From assembly GCF_002863565.1 (NCBI RefSeq), contig NZ_PGUW01000001.1, positions 124,001 to 188,000 on the forward strand: DNA of 64,000 nt, read 5' to 3'. Below are positions 43,497-51,653 of the stretch, piece by piece; position 1 is the stretch's first letter; every line of letters begins with the position of its first letter. The translations under genes were made by a program, and so were the position numbers. Source of the DNA: Bacillus sp. V5-8f. Lineage in GTDB: Bacteria > Bacillota > Bacilli > Bacillales > DSM-1321. The notes under the pieces were generated by a model. It was given only the letters and a program-made list of their open reading frames with translations, did no database searches and was not told the origin of the DNA.

Positions 43497-44372
43497 TTGG
43501 ATTCTATTACACATACCTTGTTTGGACTTGGTATCTATAAAGCTGTAAATAAAGAAGAGATGGGAAAGAAAGAAAAATATGCACTTCTTTTTACCACCAT
43601 TGGTGCGAGCCAGATTCCGGACATTGATGTAATTTCGCAGCTCTGGGATACCGCTGGGCAGTATCAAATGTGGCATAGAGGCATTACCCATTCTGTTTTG
43701 CTTGTCCCAATTTGGGCCTTCTTATTTTATTTAATCAACCGGTTTATTTTTGGAATCAAAGGGTTCCGTTCTTTTTTTCTATCACTTTTGGCCGTCTTCA
43801 TCCATGATACGAGTGACGTGTTTAATGCATGGGGAACCGGCTATCTTGAACCGTTCTCATCCGCCCGGCTGACGTTCGGTACAATTTCCATTGTGGATTT
43901 TGTGATTTGGTTTATTTTTTTGATGGCATTTATTGTTTCAAAAATACGCCCGGCGATAAAGGATTTTTCGGTGTTCCGTTTCAGCTGGGTCATCATCGCA
44001 CTCCATGTAGTAATACAATCCGTTCAAGGCTATATTTTATATCAACAATATAAGCCGGCCTATGAACAAGTAGCCTTGTCGGCGCGAATGCTGCCGTGGC
44101 ATTATACGGTAATCGGCAAAAATGAAGGAACAATTGATATTATCAACGACTCTTTGTTAACAGAGGGAAGGTTTGTAGACAGGCTTAAGTCAGATGATGA
44201 TGCCAACCTTGATACCTTATTTGCAAAAAATCCGGAAGCCCGCACATTGTATGAATGGTCCCCTTTTGTGGTCATTGTGGATAACGATAAAAGGCTGGGC
44301 GTGTATGATCCTAGGTTTTACAGGAATGGACAGTCGTTTCTTTTTGAATATATTGAGAAGACTCAGAAATAG
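43497..44372 (+). CDS. YfhP/YdjM-like membrane-bound metal-dependent hydrolase
   Basis: This 291-residue protein starts MDSITHTLFGLGIYKAV, the diagnostic first segment of the DUF457 family with putative metal-binding His and Asp residues (ITHTLFG, IPDIDV, HRGITHSVLLVPIW, FIHDTSDVFNAWGT). Four to five membrane helices follow, then a soluble C-terminal domain. YfhP in B. subtilis belongs to the same family. Substrate unknown. The TTG start follows GGTGG. Confidence 0.87.
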   Translation: MDSITHTLFGLGIYKAVNKEEMGKKEKYALLFTTIGASQIPDIDVISQLWDTAGQYQMWHRGITHSVLLVPIWAFLFYLINRFIFGIKGFRSFFLSLLAVFIHDTSDVFNAWGTGYLEPFSSARLTFGTISIVDFVIWFIFLMAFIVSKIRPAIKDFSVFRFSWVIIALHVVIQSVQGYILYQQYKPAYEQVALSARMLPWHYTVIGKNEGTIDIINDSLLTEGRFVDRLKSDDDANLDTLFAKNPEARTLYEWSPFVVIVDNDKRLGVYDPRFYRNGQSFLFEYIEKTQK

Positions 44373-44405
44373 TGCATAATCTGAAAGTGAGATGCCAGTT
44401 TAGCA

Positions 44406-44440
44406 AAAACGTCAGGCTTTTAAGAGAAGCCTGACGTTTT
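44406..44440 (+). terminator. Intrinsic terminator
   Basis: AAAACGTCAGGCTT/AAGCCTGACGTTTTT, a very strong stem. Confidence 0.92.
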
Positions 44441-44593
44441 TGATTAGGAAATGGCAGCGGTGGTTTGGGCCAAGTGATAGCCCGCCTTACGTATAACTAC
44501 ATGAGCCAGGCAAAGCTGATACCGCCTTTTCATATATGATTGCACCACATTGTTTCGATTGAATTTCGTTGTGATTTCGCTGGACCTTAAGAG

Positions 44594-45118
44594 TTATTCA
44601 ATTGAGGTGGGTACGGCAAATCCATTCCTGACCTTCATATGGACAAGGATATCACCTGTCATTGCCCGTTTTTCCCACTCCTCGCCATGATTTTCTGGGA
44701 CGTAATACCGGTCCCAAGGAAGGGGAATGTTGTACGTATCAGCTTCTTCATTGTGCCATATATTTGTGAATTCGGCCTTCAGGTAGAGGGAATCGGATGG
44801 TTTTTCGAATGAAACCCTTGTTAAAGAACTTATGTTATTTTTCGGTTCAAGCCATAGATAAATAGCCTTATTAGCTGCTTCGGAATAATCCGCTGTTTTC
44901 ACTTCTTCGTCAACTATTTTGGCCGGAGCTTCCGAGATGTCATAACTAAGGATAAGATAGTCACCATAAAACAAGTCGGTCGGATCCACAGGTGCGGTGG
45001 ACAATATGATTTCTTCTCCAAAAAGTAGGGTTGTCACTGGTTTTACCGCAACAATGACTAGGCAAAGGAACGGAATGGCCAAGGCTGACCACAGCCATTT
45101 ACGATCTTGCTTCATCAT
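44594..45118 (-). CDS. GDYXXLXY domain protein
   Basis: This 174-residue protein has one N-terminal membrane helix (WLWSALAIPFLCLVIVAVKPV) and an extracytoplasmic domain with FYGDYLILSYDI, the namesake motif of the family. It overlaps the preceding DUF2157 gene by 20 bases, the usual pairing for these two families. I start at the first of two adjacent ATG codons, preceded by GGTGGGG. Function unknown. Confidence 0.9.
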   Translation of the reverse strand: MMKQDRKWLWSALAIPFLCLVIVAVKPVTTLLFGEEIILSTAPVDPTDLFYGDYLILSYDISEAPAKIVDEEVKTADYSEAANKAIYLWLEPKNNISSLTRVSFEKPSDSLYLKAEFTNIWHNEEADTYNIPLPWDRYYVPENHGEEWEKRAMTGDILVHMKVRNGFAVPTSIE

Positions 45119-46154
45119 GATTCCCCACCCTTCTCCGCCGCTCAAACCATAAACCAAATAAGAGCAGTAAAATGCCGCCTATTAAGAAAAATAAAGATTT
45201 GTCGAGGAAATCATACGCCAAGTCTATATAAAATCGAAGGATCAAGCCACAAAGAAGCAATATGGCGAAGATTGAACCTTTATTTAACTGGTATAAAGTA
45301 TAGAGGACAAAACAAACGGTCCATATTACCGACCATAATAAACTGGAATTCCAGGCATCGGGATGTGTAAGGATAAGCCCAAAAACTCCATATAAAATGC
45401 TGCCGGTAAACTTGGAACTCGTTTCGTACTGTTTAAAGGGGAAGTACGTTATACCAATGCCGATCAAGGTATAAAGAATATAAGGAAGCCAATACCAATC
45501 AAACCCAGGGAATAATTGGAGCAGATGCACAATGGTTTCTATACCCAATAGCACGGTTCCAATGAAAGCAGCTGTTGAGTGGTGCTCGCGGAGCCATGAT
45601 ACGATGAACAAAAAGCCGACTAAGACAAAGACTCCATCATTTCCGTCAAATAAGTTTGTTAGAGAATAATAATGCAGTAGGACCAGAGAAAAAAGGATTA
45701 CCCATTTGTCTTGCAGATAAAAGGCAAGAGGGATAAGGCCTAATCCCCACAACAGGAAGGCGGTTCCTCCGCCAGTCATATGGAACATTTGCCCGATTAA
45801 AAACAAGTCTGCACCAAAAATAATTGCAAATACATAATACAAGCTGCGGGATATATGTGGAAACTTATTTTCCGTGTAATACCCCCCCGCAAACGCTAAC
45901 AAAAATCCAAGCAAGAGCAGCATCAGTTTTACCGTCCGGCTCATTTCATCCCAGTTCCCCGCAACAAAACTCAAGATGCCCGCCCCAATCAGCACCGCTC
46001 CGGCAATCGTGATGCCTTGGAGAAAAGTAGGCCCCTTTTGTGAAGCCTCATACTGGGACAGTGCCTGCTCCTTATCTAGGATCCCCTTCGATTCCAGAAA
46101 AGAAAACTCATCCTCCAACAACCCAAACACCTTCTTCGAAACCTTTCTCTTCAA
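45099..46154 (-). CDS. DUF2157 multi-pass membrane protein
   Basis: This 351-residue protein has a short cytoplasmic N-terminus (LLEDEFSFLESKGILDKEQA) and about ten membrane helices beginning at ITIAGAVLIGAGILSFVAGNWDEMSR, the typical DUF2157 signature. It is translated together with the GDYXXLXY protein downstream. The TTG start follows GGGGGTGGGG. A REP element lies directly upstream in the leader. Confidence 0.9.
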   Translation of the reverse strand: MKRKVSKKVFGLLEDEFSFLESKGILDKEQALSQYEASQKGPTFLQGITIAGAVLIGAGILSFVAGNWDEMSRTVKLMLLLLGFLLAFAGGYYTENKFPHISRSLYYVFAIIFGADLFLIGQMFHMTGGGTAFLLWGLGLIPLAFYLQDKWVILFSLVLLHYYSLTNLFDGNDGVFVLVGFLFIVSWLREHHSTAAFIGTVLLGIETIVHLLQLFPGFDWYWLPYILYTLIGIGITYFPFKQYETSSKFTGSILYGVFGLILTHPDAWNSSLLWSVIWTVCFVLYTLYQLNKGSIFAILLLCGLILRFYIDLAYDFLDKSLFFLIGGILLLLFGLWFERRRRVGNHDEARS

Positions 46155-46172
46155 ATCCCCACCCCCTTCTTA

Positions 46173-46225
46173 GGGGGTCAGTCCCCCAGCACTTTAACGC
46201 TTCACTGTCCTGGGGGACTGACCCC
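46173..46225. repeat. REP-like palindrome, complete
   Basis: GGGGTCAGTCCCCC and GGGGGACTGACCCC arms, inner CAGCACTTTAACGCTTCACTG. It lies 18 bases upstream of the DUF2157 start codon, just before its ribosome binding site. Confidence 0.93.
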
Positions 46226-46488
46226 GTTTAACACCGTTTAACGTGTTTAACATGCATAATAACCTCTAACACAATTATACTATGGAAATTAGAGGAAAAT
46301 AACAGAGTTATAAGTTTCTATATATTCCTGATATTTACCGATAGGCAGGTTGTTATTGAGTCACCAAAAACGTCCTGAATGTTGCTTTGTTTCAGCAAAG
46401 CACTGGCTAATTGCGCCACACTGGGACCCATTCAGTGGCTCTGTCTTCGGCTTTATAGACCTTCCCCTCGCTAGTTTTTAATGGACTC
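46226..46488. other. Intergenic region with short coding-like frames
   Basis: On the minus strand a 37-codon frame (starting MGPSVAQLASALLKQSNIQD near 46430) has protein-like composition but no ribosome binding site. It might be a decayed gene end. No promoter or repeat was identified. Confidence 0.3.
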
Positions 46489-47043
46489 TTAACACATGCT
46501 AGGATTTGGAAGAGGTCCGGGTGGCGTATCATGTACATAGGGAGGTGCCGGGTTCAGGAATGGAGGTTCGCCGTAAGGTTGTGGTTGACGAACGTATTGG
46601 AACACGCCGCACCCATCCATGGACGGACCAGATGCCCAACGTCCCATACTGCTTTCGTCACCCCTGGACAGGTTGAAGAACGTGTAAGAGAATTCCCGCC
46701 TTTCTCTTTCTTGAGGAAAGGTTCCTGGAGCCACTTTCCCTTCTTTTGCTTCAATTTCTGCTATTGCTGCCATCTCTTGCTCCTTCATAGGGCTGCCATC
46801 CAGAAGGCGGGCTATTAACGTAGCGACAATTTCAACATGGGAAATTTCTTCTGTTCCGGTATCAAGCAATAAATCGCGGTATTTTTGTTCCGCGCGGCTA
46901 TTCCACCCTTGAAATAGGTATTGCATCATAACCGTCATTTCGCCAAATTTTCCACCTAATATTTCCTGCAGCTTTCTTGCAAACGCAGGATCAGGGCGCA
47001 TCGGTTTAGCTTGATATTGCAATTCCTTGATGTGAAAAAACAT
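46489..47043 (-). CDS. Manganese catalase (CotJC-like) with a large internal deletion
   Basis: This 184-residue protein begins MFFHIKELQYQAKPMRPDPA and has the first half of a di-manganese catalase bundle, with ligands in KFGEMTVMMQYLFQ and TGTEEISHVEIVATLIARLL. After LLDGSPM it jumps in frame to EQEMAAIAEIEAKEGKVAPG and the family's C-terminal tail (YTFFNLSRGDESSMGRWASGPS). Full-length proteins are about 270-290 residues. The missing 90-100 residues hold the third and fourth helices with the second Glu/His ligand set, so catalase activity is unlikely. It may have been retained as a structural spore or coat protein. The start is the family ATG; GGAAAG is weakly placed. Confidence 0.85.
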   Translation of the reverse strand: MFFHIKELQYQAKPMRPDPAFARKLQEILGGKFGEMTVMMQYLFQGWNSRAEQKYRDLLLDTGTEEISHVEIVATLIARLLDGSPMKEQEMAAIAEIEAKEGKVAPGTFPQERERREFSYTFFNLSRGDESSMGRWASGPSMDGCGVFQYVRQPQPYGEPPFLNPAPPYVHDTPPGPLPNPSMC

Positions 47044-47128
47044 ATTCAACACTTCTTTCCTTGAAACTGTGAATTTCACATGAACACATACTCATGTTAT
47101 GAGGAAAGTATGGTTATTGCTTATTAAA

Positions 47129-47181
47129 GGGGTCAGTCCCCCGGCGCTGTGCTGCTGTGAAGCGCCGGGGGACTGACCCCC
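47129..47181. repeat. REP-like palindrome, complete
   Basis: GGGGTCAGTCCCCC and GGGGGACTGACCCC arms, with an inner GGCGCTGTGCTGCTGTGAAGCGCC stem that differs from the common TTAACG core. It lies 3 bases beyond the stop codon of the CorA-like gene. Confidence 0.93.
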
Positions 47182-47184
47182 AAA

Positions 47185-48642
47185 TTAAAATATTCGATTT
47201 TGGCGGCTGCGTTTTTCCTTGAGCCAATTTTTTAGTGAGATGATTCCTAGAATGGCTGAAATGATAATGCCGGAGAGCGCTACGAACAAGGAGATGAGTT
47301 CAAAGAAGCTGTAGTCTGGGATTTTTGCCCAGCCGATTTTACCTTTCCAATCTTCAATCACGAGGTTCATGCCGTAAATTCCGGAAATCACAGTGTAGAT
47401 GGTGAGGATTTGGAGCAAATAATTATTCCTGTTTGTAGCCATTTGATCCTGGTTCTGATACAGGCTGGAGAGCGTTTTTTTTACGTCTTCATATAGCCGG
47501 TCCAGATCAAACACAGCTTTGACGATATGGAATATTTCTTTTCCCGACGTCGTACTATTCACTTCGGGGAAATGATACTTCGCAGAAAACTCCGTAATCA
47601 TCACAATCAGCAATTCCGTCTGATCCTGGTCCTTTTCTATATCAATCTTCGAATGTTCATGCGTCAGCTTCAGCAGAACGATTTTATAGTAAAAACACAA
47701 CAGAAGGCCGTAATAGTGCTGACCGAACATCTGGCTAACAAGCAGCTCTTCTAATTTATCCTTCGCACTTGTCACACAGAAAAAACTATATTCGCTCGCG
47801 ACATAATATGTCTCATCAGCCCAGCGGTCATATACATTTTTTCTGTAGTACCTTTCTATATAATCAGGGTTGGTGGCCCCGACAAACGGCTTTCCGCCAC
47901 GGTCATACCCATTTAATTGGCCCGCCCGGTGTAAATCGGCTTTAGAGACCTTGCTGCCTTCTGGCAAGGAGATATAACCGATCACATACATGCGCTCATC
48001 AATGAAAAACGGCAGGCTGCCAAAATAAGAAGAATCCGCTTTATGTTGGTCGATAAAATCCTTCATGACCGGCGTTAATTCATTGAAGATAAAATCCTTT
48101 ACCTTGCTATAGGAAGCATTTCCACTAGCAATGGTGGTGTTTTCCTCGTCTTCTACAATTGGCTCCATTACTCTGAAAGTGTCAGCAAAATACAAGGCAT
48201 CGGTATAACTTAGATCCTCGGGCAACGATACTCTTATATTCATAATGCCAATGTGGAACGGGCATAAGAAAATATCAAATGAATGAATCGTAAAGTCCGT
48301 ATGTAAACTAGGAGACCGAAAAGTAGACGTTAGTTCCACACTTTTTGTAAAACGCCGAATTCCCTGCTTGTCCTCCATGTTGGAGGGAAATAAAATCGGT
48401 TCTATATTCGGAAGGAAGTACTTTTCAAGCATTCGGTGGTTAACCTTGACGCCACCATAGAACTTATCCTGCTGATCCATATTCTTCAGTTGAAAAAAAG
48501 TGAAATGGTCCTTTACTAAACGATCCACAAATTTCTTTGTTTTGTTTTCCTCCAACATAAAAGGAAAAATAAACTGGAGCGTTGACCGTTTAGCCCTAAG
48601 CCCTTCCGTCATTTGATGGTTCTTTTCTTGAAAATCTCCCAT
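47185..48642 (-). CDS. CorA-like membrane protein with large soluble N-domain
   Basis: This 485-residue protein has about 410 residues of soluble domain, then two C-terminal membrane helices. The first ends in the ion-selectivity motif GIYGMNL, characteristic of CorA/ZntB divalent-cation channels; the second is FELISLFVALSGIIISAILGII. The N-domain is longer and diverged from classical CorA (about 310-350 residues). A pentameric Mg2+ or other divalent channel is the likely structure. I use the ATG with GGAGGAATTAA. The gene ends at a REP. Confidence 0.75.
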   Translation of the reverse strand: MGDFQEKNHQMTEGLRAKRSTLQFIFPFMLEENKTKKFVDRLVKDHFTFFQLKNMDQQDKFYGGVKVNHRMLEKYFLPNIEPILFPSNMEDKQGIRRFTKSVELTSTFRSPSLHTDFTIHSFDIFLCPFHIGIMNIRVSLPEDLSYTDALYFADTFRVMEPIVEDEENTTIASGNASYSKVKDFIFNELTPVMKDFIDQHKADSSYFGSLPFFIDERMYVIGYISLPEGSKVSKADLHRAGQLNGYDRGGKPFVGATNPDYIERYYRKNVYDRWADETYYVASEYSFFCVTSAKDKLEELLVSQMFGQHYYGLLLCFYYKIVLLKLTHEHSKIDIEKDQDQTELLIVMITEFSAKYHFPEVNSTTSGKEIFHIVKAVFDLDRLYEDVKKTLSSLYQNQDQMATNRNNYLLQILTIYTVISGIYGMNLVIEDWKGKIGWAKIPDYSFFELISLFVALSGIIISAILGIISLKNWLKEKRSRQNRIF

Positions 48643-49114
48643 ATTTAATTCCTCCGCGGCATGGGGATTGCCCCCGGTTAGGTCATCTTTACAATGGTAC
48701 CCATTCGAAAGATGGTTCAAACGGCGACATACTGGGCTTTTCTGAGTAAAATGATATGGTTATTGATAGTAAATAAGATGCTATCAAAGGCTAGTATTTA
48801 TTCTAAACATAAAAAATCCCGCAAGCATTCCGCCTGCGGGCTACGGCGGATGCATCCAAAAATGCTCCCGCCCAAATTGGGTACTAGAACTGAGGGTGTT
48901 CCCGAAGAGCAAGAAAAATTCGTTACTCTCCGACAAATTTGACTCATTACACTCCAAAAGTTATTAGGGAAGAGGAATACCCCTGCCAAATAACCGTTAC
49001 TAATATTTAATCATGAAGACCATTCTGTACAAAACCCGGTAAAATGCCCTATTTCCAGATTACGAAGATTTACACACTAATTTCCCTACCATAAGGTAGG
49101 CTATTTACAAAAAA
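48643..49114. other. Intergenic region
   Basis: It contains a terminator-like hairpin (48818-48840) and, next to it, coding-like minus-strand sequence without a start site, possibly the remnant of a lost gene. Nothing else was supported. Confidence 0.35.
48818..48840 (-). terminator. Terminator-like hairpin
   Basis: CCCGCAGGCGGAATGCTTGCGGG on the minus strand, then ATTTTTTATG. No intact gene lies upstream of it. Confidence 0.6.
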
Positions 49115-49131
49115 TATAACTATAGGAATAT
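49115..49131 (+). promoter_or_regulatory. RNPP-locus box 1 (TATAACTATAGGAATAT)
   Basis: This 17-bp sequence recurs at 50063, 50341 (minus) and 50457. Here it points toward the small gene 49292-49435. It contains a -10-like TATAAC(T) and a CTATAG centre. Confidence 0.6.
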
Positions 49132-49291
49132 TTTTAAATCCTTCCATTTAAATCATGGTATTGTGTAAAATAAACCGGAAAAATTTTTAATATTTTTTTA
49201 CAAAGTGGTTTTACTTTTTACATGGTTGGGTATTTACATTCATATAGAATCAGAAATTAACTTACAAGATTACTACAAAGGGGAGACAGCA

Positions 49292-49435
49292 TTGAGGCTA
49301 GAGAGATTTAAGCTCGATCGCCAGCTTGCCAAGAGTGATGGCAAAGCCTGGTTGGGAGCGAAAGCATCAGGAAATAATTCAAGGAAACAAATGAAGGATT
49401 TTTTGGATAAAATTAAGAAAAATAGATCACATTAA
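49292..49435 (+). CDS. Small basic protein near the quorum-sensing cassette
   Basis: This 47-residue protein (MRLERFKLDRQLAKSDGKAW...) is strongly basic and hydrophilic. The TTG start has AAAGGGGAG seven bases upstream; the frame is open further 5' but without another site. It follows RNPP-locus box 1 by about 160 bases and is closed by a terminator, so it may belong to the same regulon. No family was recognised. Confidence 0.55.
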   Translation: MRLERFKLDRQLAKSDGKAWLGAKASGNNSRKQMKDFLDKIKKNRSH

Positions 49436-49439
49436 AAGA

Positions 49440-49466
49440 CTCATATCGGGCTGTTGCTGATTTGGG
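49440..49466 (+). terminator. Intrinsic terminator
   Basis: CTCATATCGGG...CTGATTTGGG imperfect stem followed by TTTTTTT, after gene 49292-49435. Confidence 0.65.
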
Positions 49467-49588
49467 TTTTTTTGCGTTACGCACTTTCTTGGCTGGGTTA
49501 TTTTCAACATTAATATTTTCAGCACGATCAAGGTTTACAAAGGTAAATTCAAAAGAGGACCCTGCACCTTTTCTAATGTCCTTCTGTT

Positions 49589-49930
49589 TCATTTCGAAGT
49601 GATAGTTAAAGAACTGTACTCTGCTCTATTTACAAGTTTATATGCTGTGTTAGGGATGCATTTATTGATTCCAAGAATGCTTAGAAAATGTTTCATTTTT
49701 TCCATCGAGGCGTCCTTATATTCCTCCGTGATCTCGAGTTCTTTGACAAAAGCAATCTTTTCCCTGCATGGGCTATCGCTAAGCGTTGATGTAACCGATT
49801 TTTTATCCTCACAAGTGTATACGACCGCCTCTCCTACCGGGCCACTGGCAGAAACAAAAGAAAAGGAAAACACAATCGCACATTCTCCCTCATAAAAAGA
49901 AGGTCGGATTTTCATATTCACTTCAGCCAT
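49589..49930 (-). CDS. Hypothetical protein in the RNPP locus
   Basis: This 113-residue protein has no signal peptide (MAEVNMKIRPSFYEGECAIV...). The first half looks beta-rich and the second half contains a helix (KDASMEKMKHFLSILGINKC). It resembles no family known to me. Its upstream region contains RNPP-locus box 2, so it is a candidate target of the neighbouring regulator. The ATG has GAGGTG or AAGGG upstream. Confidence 0.55.
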   Translation of the reverse strand: MAEVNMKIRPSFYEGECAIVFSFSFVSASGPVGEAVVYTCEDKKSVTSTLSDSPCREKIAFVKELEITEEYKDASMEKMKHFLSILGINKCIPNTAYKLVNRAEYSSLTITSK

Positions 49931-50062
49931 TCCCTTACACCTCTCTCCATTTTATTATTTTCACTATACCAGAAATAAAACGGGCTGTTATCCCTATTTA
50001 CAAGCTAAAAAGCTAGGGAAATCGGAAATTAAGCAGGAAATCTTCTATCTTCCATAGTAAAA

Positions 50063-50079
50063 TATAATTATAGGAATAT
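50063..50079. promoter_or_regulatory. RNPP-locus box 2 (TATAATTATAGGAATAT)
   Basis: It differs from box 1 by one base. It lies between the pheromone-gene terminator and the start of 49589-49930, about 135 bases upstream of that gene. Confidence 0.6.
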
Positions 50080-50100
50080 CGTGAATATTGTCATAAAAAA

Positions 50101-50129
50101 AGATGTACCACCGGACTGGAAGTACATCT
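50101..50129 (-). terminator. Intrinsic terminator of the pheromone gene
   Basis: AGATGTACTTCC...GGTGGTACATCT on the minus strand followed by TTTTTTTATG, 35 bases after the peptide stop codon. Confidence 0.9.
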
Positions 50130-50164
50130 ACTGTGACGGAGCTATTTTGTTAAGAAACTAGTGC

Positions 50165-50293
50165 TTAGAACTGAGTTGGTAATTCCTTAGTGCCGACAGT
50201 ACTGAACTGTGTTGGTAGTTCTTTGGTTCCAATTAGTGTAAATCCAGCAACTAGAACAACGACCGCCAGTAATCCAGACAATTTCTTTTTCAT
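50165..50293 (-). CDS. PapR-like signalling pre-peptide with duplicated pheromone sequence
   Basis: This 42-residue pre-peptide begins MKKKLSGLLAVVVLVAGFTL, a Sec signal sequence, and ends in two copies of the same nonapeptide: GTKELPTQF, then a three-residue linker, then GTKELPTQF as the extreme C-terminus. In the PlcR/PapR system a C-terminal peptide of the form LPFEF is exported, trimmed and re-imported. LPTQF keeps the Leu-Pro-x-x-aromatic pattern. The gene has a perfect AAAAGGAGG site, its own terminator and a divergent RNPP regulator 200 bases away. A Phr/PapR role is inference from pattern and position, but a strong one. Confidence 0.85.
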   Translation of the reverse strand: MKKKLSGLLAVVVLVAGFTLIGTKELPTQFSTVGTKELPTQF

Positions 50294-50340
50294 GGGTAAA
50301 TCCTCCTTTTTTGTACATAAAATATTGAATTTAATTAAAA

Positions 50341-50358
50341 TATCATTCTATAGTTATA
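50341..50358 (-). promoter_or_regulatory. RNPP-locus box 3 (TATAACTATAGAATGATA)
   Basis: This is box 1 with a small change on its 3' side, oriented toward the pheromone gene whose ATG is 48 bases downstream. Confidence 0.55.
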
Positions 50359-50456
50359 TTTAACCATAATTTACCGGAACATTAATTTCCCACCTCGTGC
50401 GTTTAAACTCGTTTACCGGTAGATGAAACATGATTTCCTTATGTTTTTTTCAAAAT

Positions 50457-50473
50457 TATAACTTTAGGAATAT
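50457..50473 (+). promoter_or_regulatory. RNPP-locus box 4 (TATAACTTTAGGAATAT)
   Basis: One base differs from box 1. It ends 6 bases before the ribosome binding site of the regulator gene, which fits autoregulation. Confidence 0.6.
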
Positions 50474-50492
50474 TTTTTAAGGGGAAATGTTT

Positions 50493-51407
50493 ATGGACTT
50501 TTCCATAATCGGACAAAAAATTAAAGAGCTGCGCAAGCAAATCGGCCTTTCTCAGGGAGAACTGGCTAAAGGAATTTGCACCCAGGCACAGATCAGTAAG
50601 ATTGAAAAAGGTGATGTTTATCCTTATGCATCCACTCTTTATCTCATATCGCAACGTCTAGGTGTAGATGTGAACTATTTCTTTGATATTGGGATGACAC
50701 CAAGACTGGATTATGTCCAAGAGGTTGAGACTCAATTAAAAACCGCCCGCAAGAATATGAATTACCTGGAAATAGAGCAAATAGTTAAATCTGAAGAAAA
50801 CAATCCCCTCTTTAAGCAAAATAAACGAAATTACCAGCTATTGCTCTGGCACAAAGGGATTTATCAATATATGGTTTATAAAATGACCGGGCAAGCGATC
50901 CAAACCCTAGAAGGAGCGATTGCCCTGACCCAGCCAACCGAAAAGATTCATTCGGAACGAGAAATCGAAATCCTCCTTAGTATTGGTTCCATATATTTTG
51001 AGGAAAAAGACTATGGCAAAGCTATTGAAACATACAGTTCCTGCAATAATTATTTATCGTTACTTCCCTATCTATCCGATAGTACGGTAAAAACACATAT
51101 CTACTATAATATGGCCCGTACACTTACAAGGGTAAAAAGATATGCAGAATCCGTCCTGCGCTGTGAGGAAGCAATCAAATGGTGCATAGCTAAGAGCAGC
51201 CTCTTTTTACTGGGGGAGCTCCATTACCATATCGGTTATAATTTTGAGCTTTTAGGGGATTTCCACTCTGCCAAGGAGAATATGCTAAAAGCAAGGCTAA
51301 TCTTTGAGTTACAGAAGGATGACCGTTTTATCACGTTTATTAATAAAAAGCTGGAAAAGTGGACAACCGAAAACAAACTCTCTACTGACGAAACCATCCC
51401 TTCATAA
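50493..51407 (+). CDS. RNPP-family (PlcR-like) peptide-responsive transcription factor
   Basis: This 304-residue protein has an N-terminal HTH (about 5-60: IGQKIKELRKQIGLSQGELAKG, then QAQISKIEKGDVYPY) and, from about residue 70, five or six helical TPR repeats (YGKAIETYSSCNNY, YAESVLRCEEAIKWC). This is the layout of PlcR, NprR and PrgX, which bind a re-imported peptide in the TPR groove. The usual PlcR length is about 285 residues. I take the second ATG: it has AAGGGG eight bases upstream, while the first would leave only two. It is divergent from the pre-peptide gene. Confidence 0.9.
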   Translation: MDFSIIGQKIKELRKQIGLSQGELAKGICTQAQISKIEKGDVYPYASTLYLISQRLGVDVNYFFDIGMTPRLDYVQEVETQLKTARKNMNYLEIEQIVKSEENNPLFKQNKRNYQLLLWHKGIYQYMVYKMTGQAIQTLEGAIALTQPTEKIHSEREIEILLSIGSIYFEEKDYGKAIETYSSCNNYLSLLPYLSDSTVKTHIYYNMARTLTRVKRYAESVLRCEEAIKWCIAKSSLFLLGELHYHIGYNFELLGDFHSAKENMLKARLIFELQKDDRFITFINKKLEKWTTENKLSTDETIPS

Positions 51408-51517
51408 AGGGTTGGTTTCTTCTTTTATACTGCAAGCCTTCATCCCTGTTCATAAACCCTTACCGAACCATTCTAATTTTTTTCTAAAATGAAGTATAAT
51501 AAAAAGATATAGATATT

Positions 51518-51570
51518 GGGGGTCAGTCCCCCACTGGATTAACGCGTTACCATGCTGGGGGACTGACCCC
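51518..51570. repeat. REP-like palindrome, complete
   Basis: GGGGTCAGTCCCCC and GGGGGACTGACCCC arms, inner CACTGGATTAACGCGTTACCATG. It lies between the RNPP regulator and the ywqB-like gene. Confidence 0.93.
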
Positions 51571-51653
51571 AGATGTGAAGGTCTCCCACGTTTCCAATAT
51601 GGGTAAAATATTAAAGTCACCCGGTTTACCGGTTTTTTTAGGAGGTTCCAAGT

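Noticed and set aside
44440-44593. Open frame continuing after the GDYXXLXY stop codon, with coding-like residues (YMKRRYQLCLAHVVIRKAGY)
   Set aside because: It has no start codon with a ribosome binding site and no recognised homologue. It could be chance, so it was not annotated.
48798-48989. 63-codon minus-strand frame
   Set aside because: It runs through a terminator hairpin and has no ribosome binding site.
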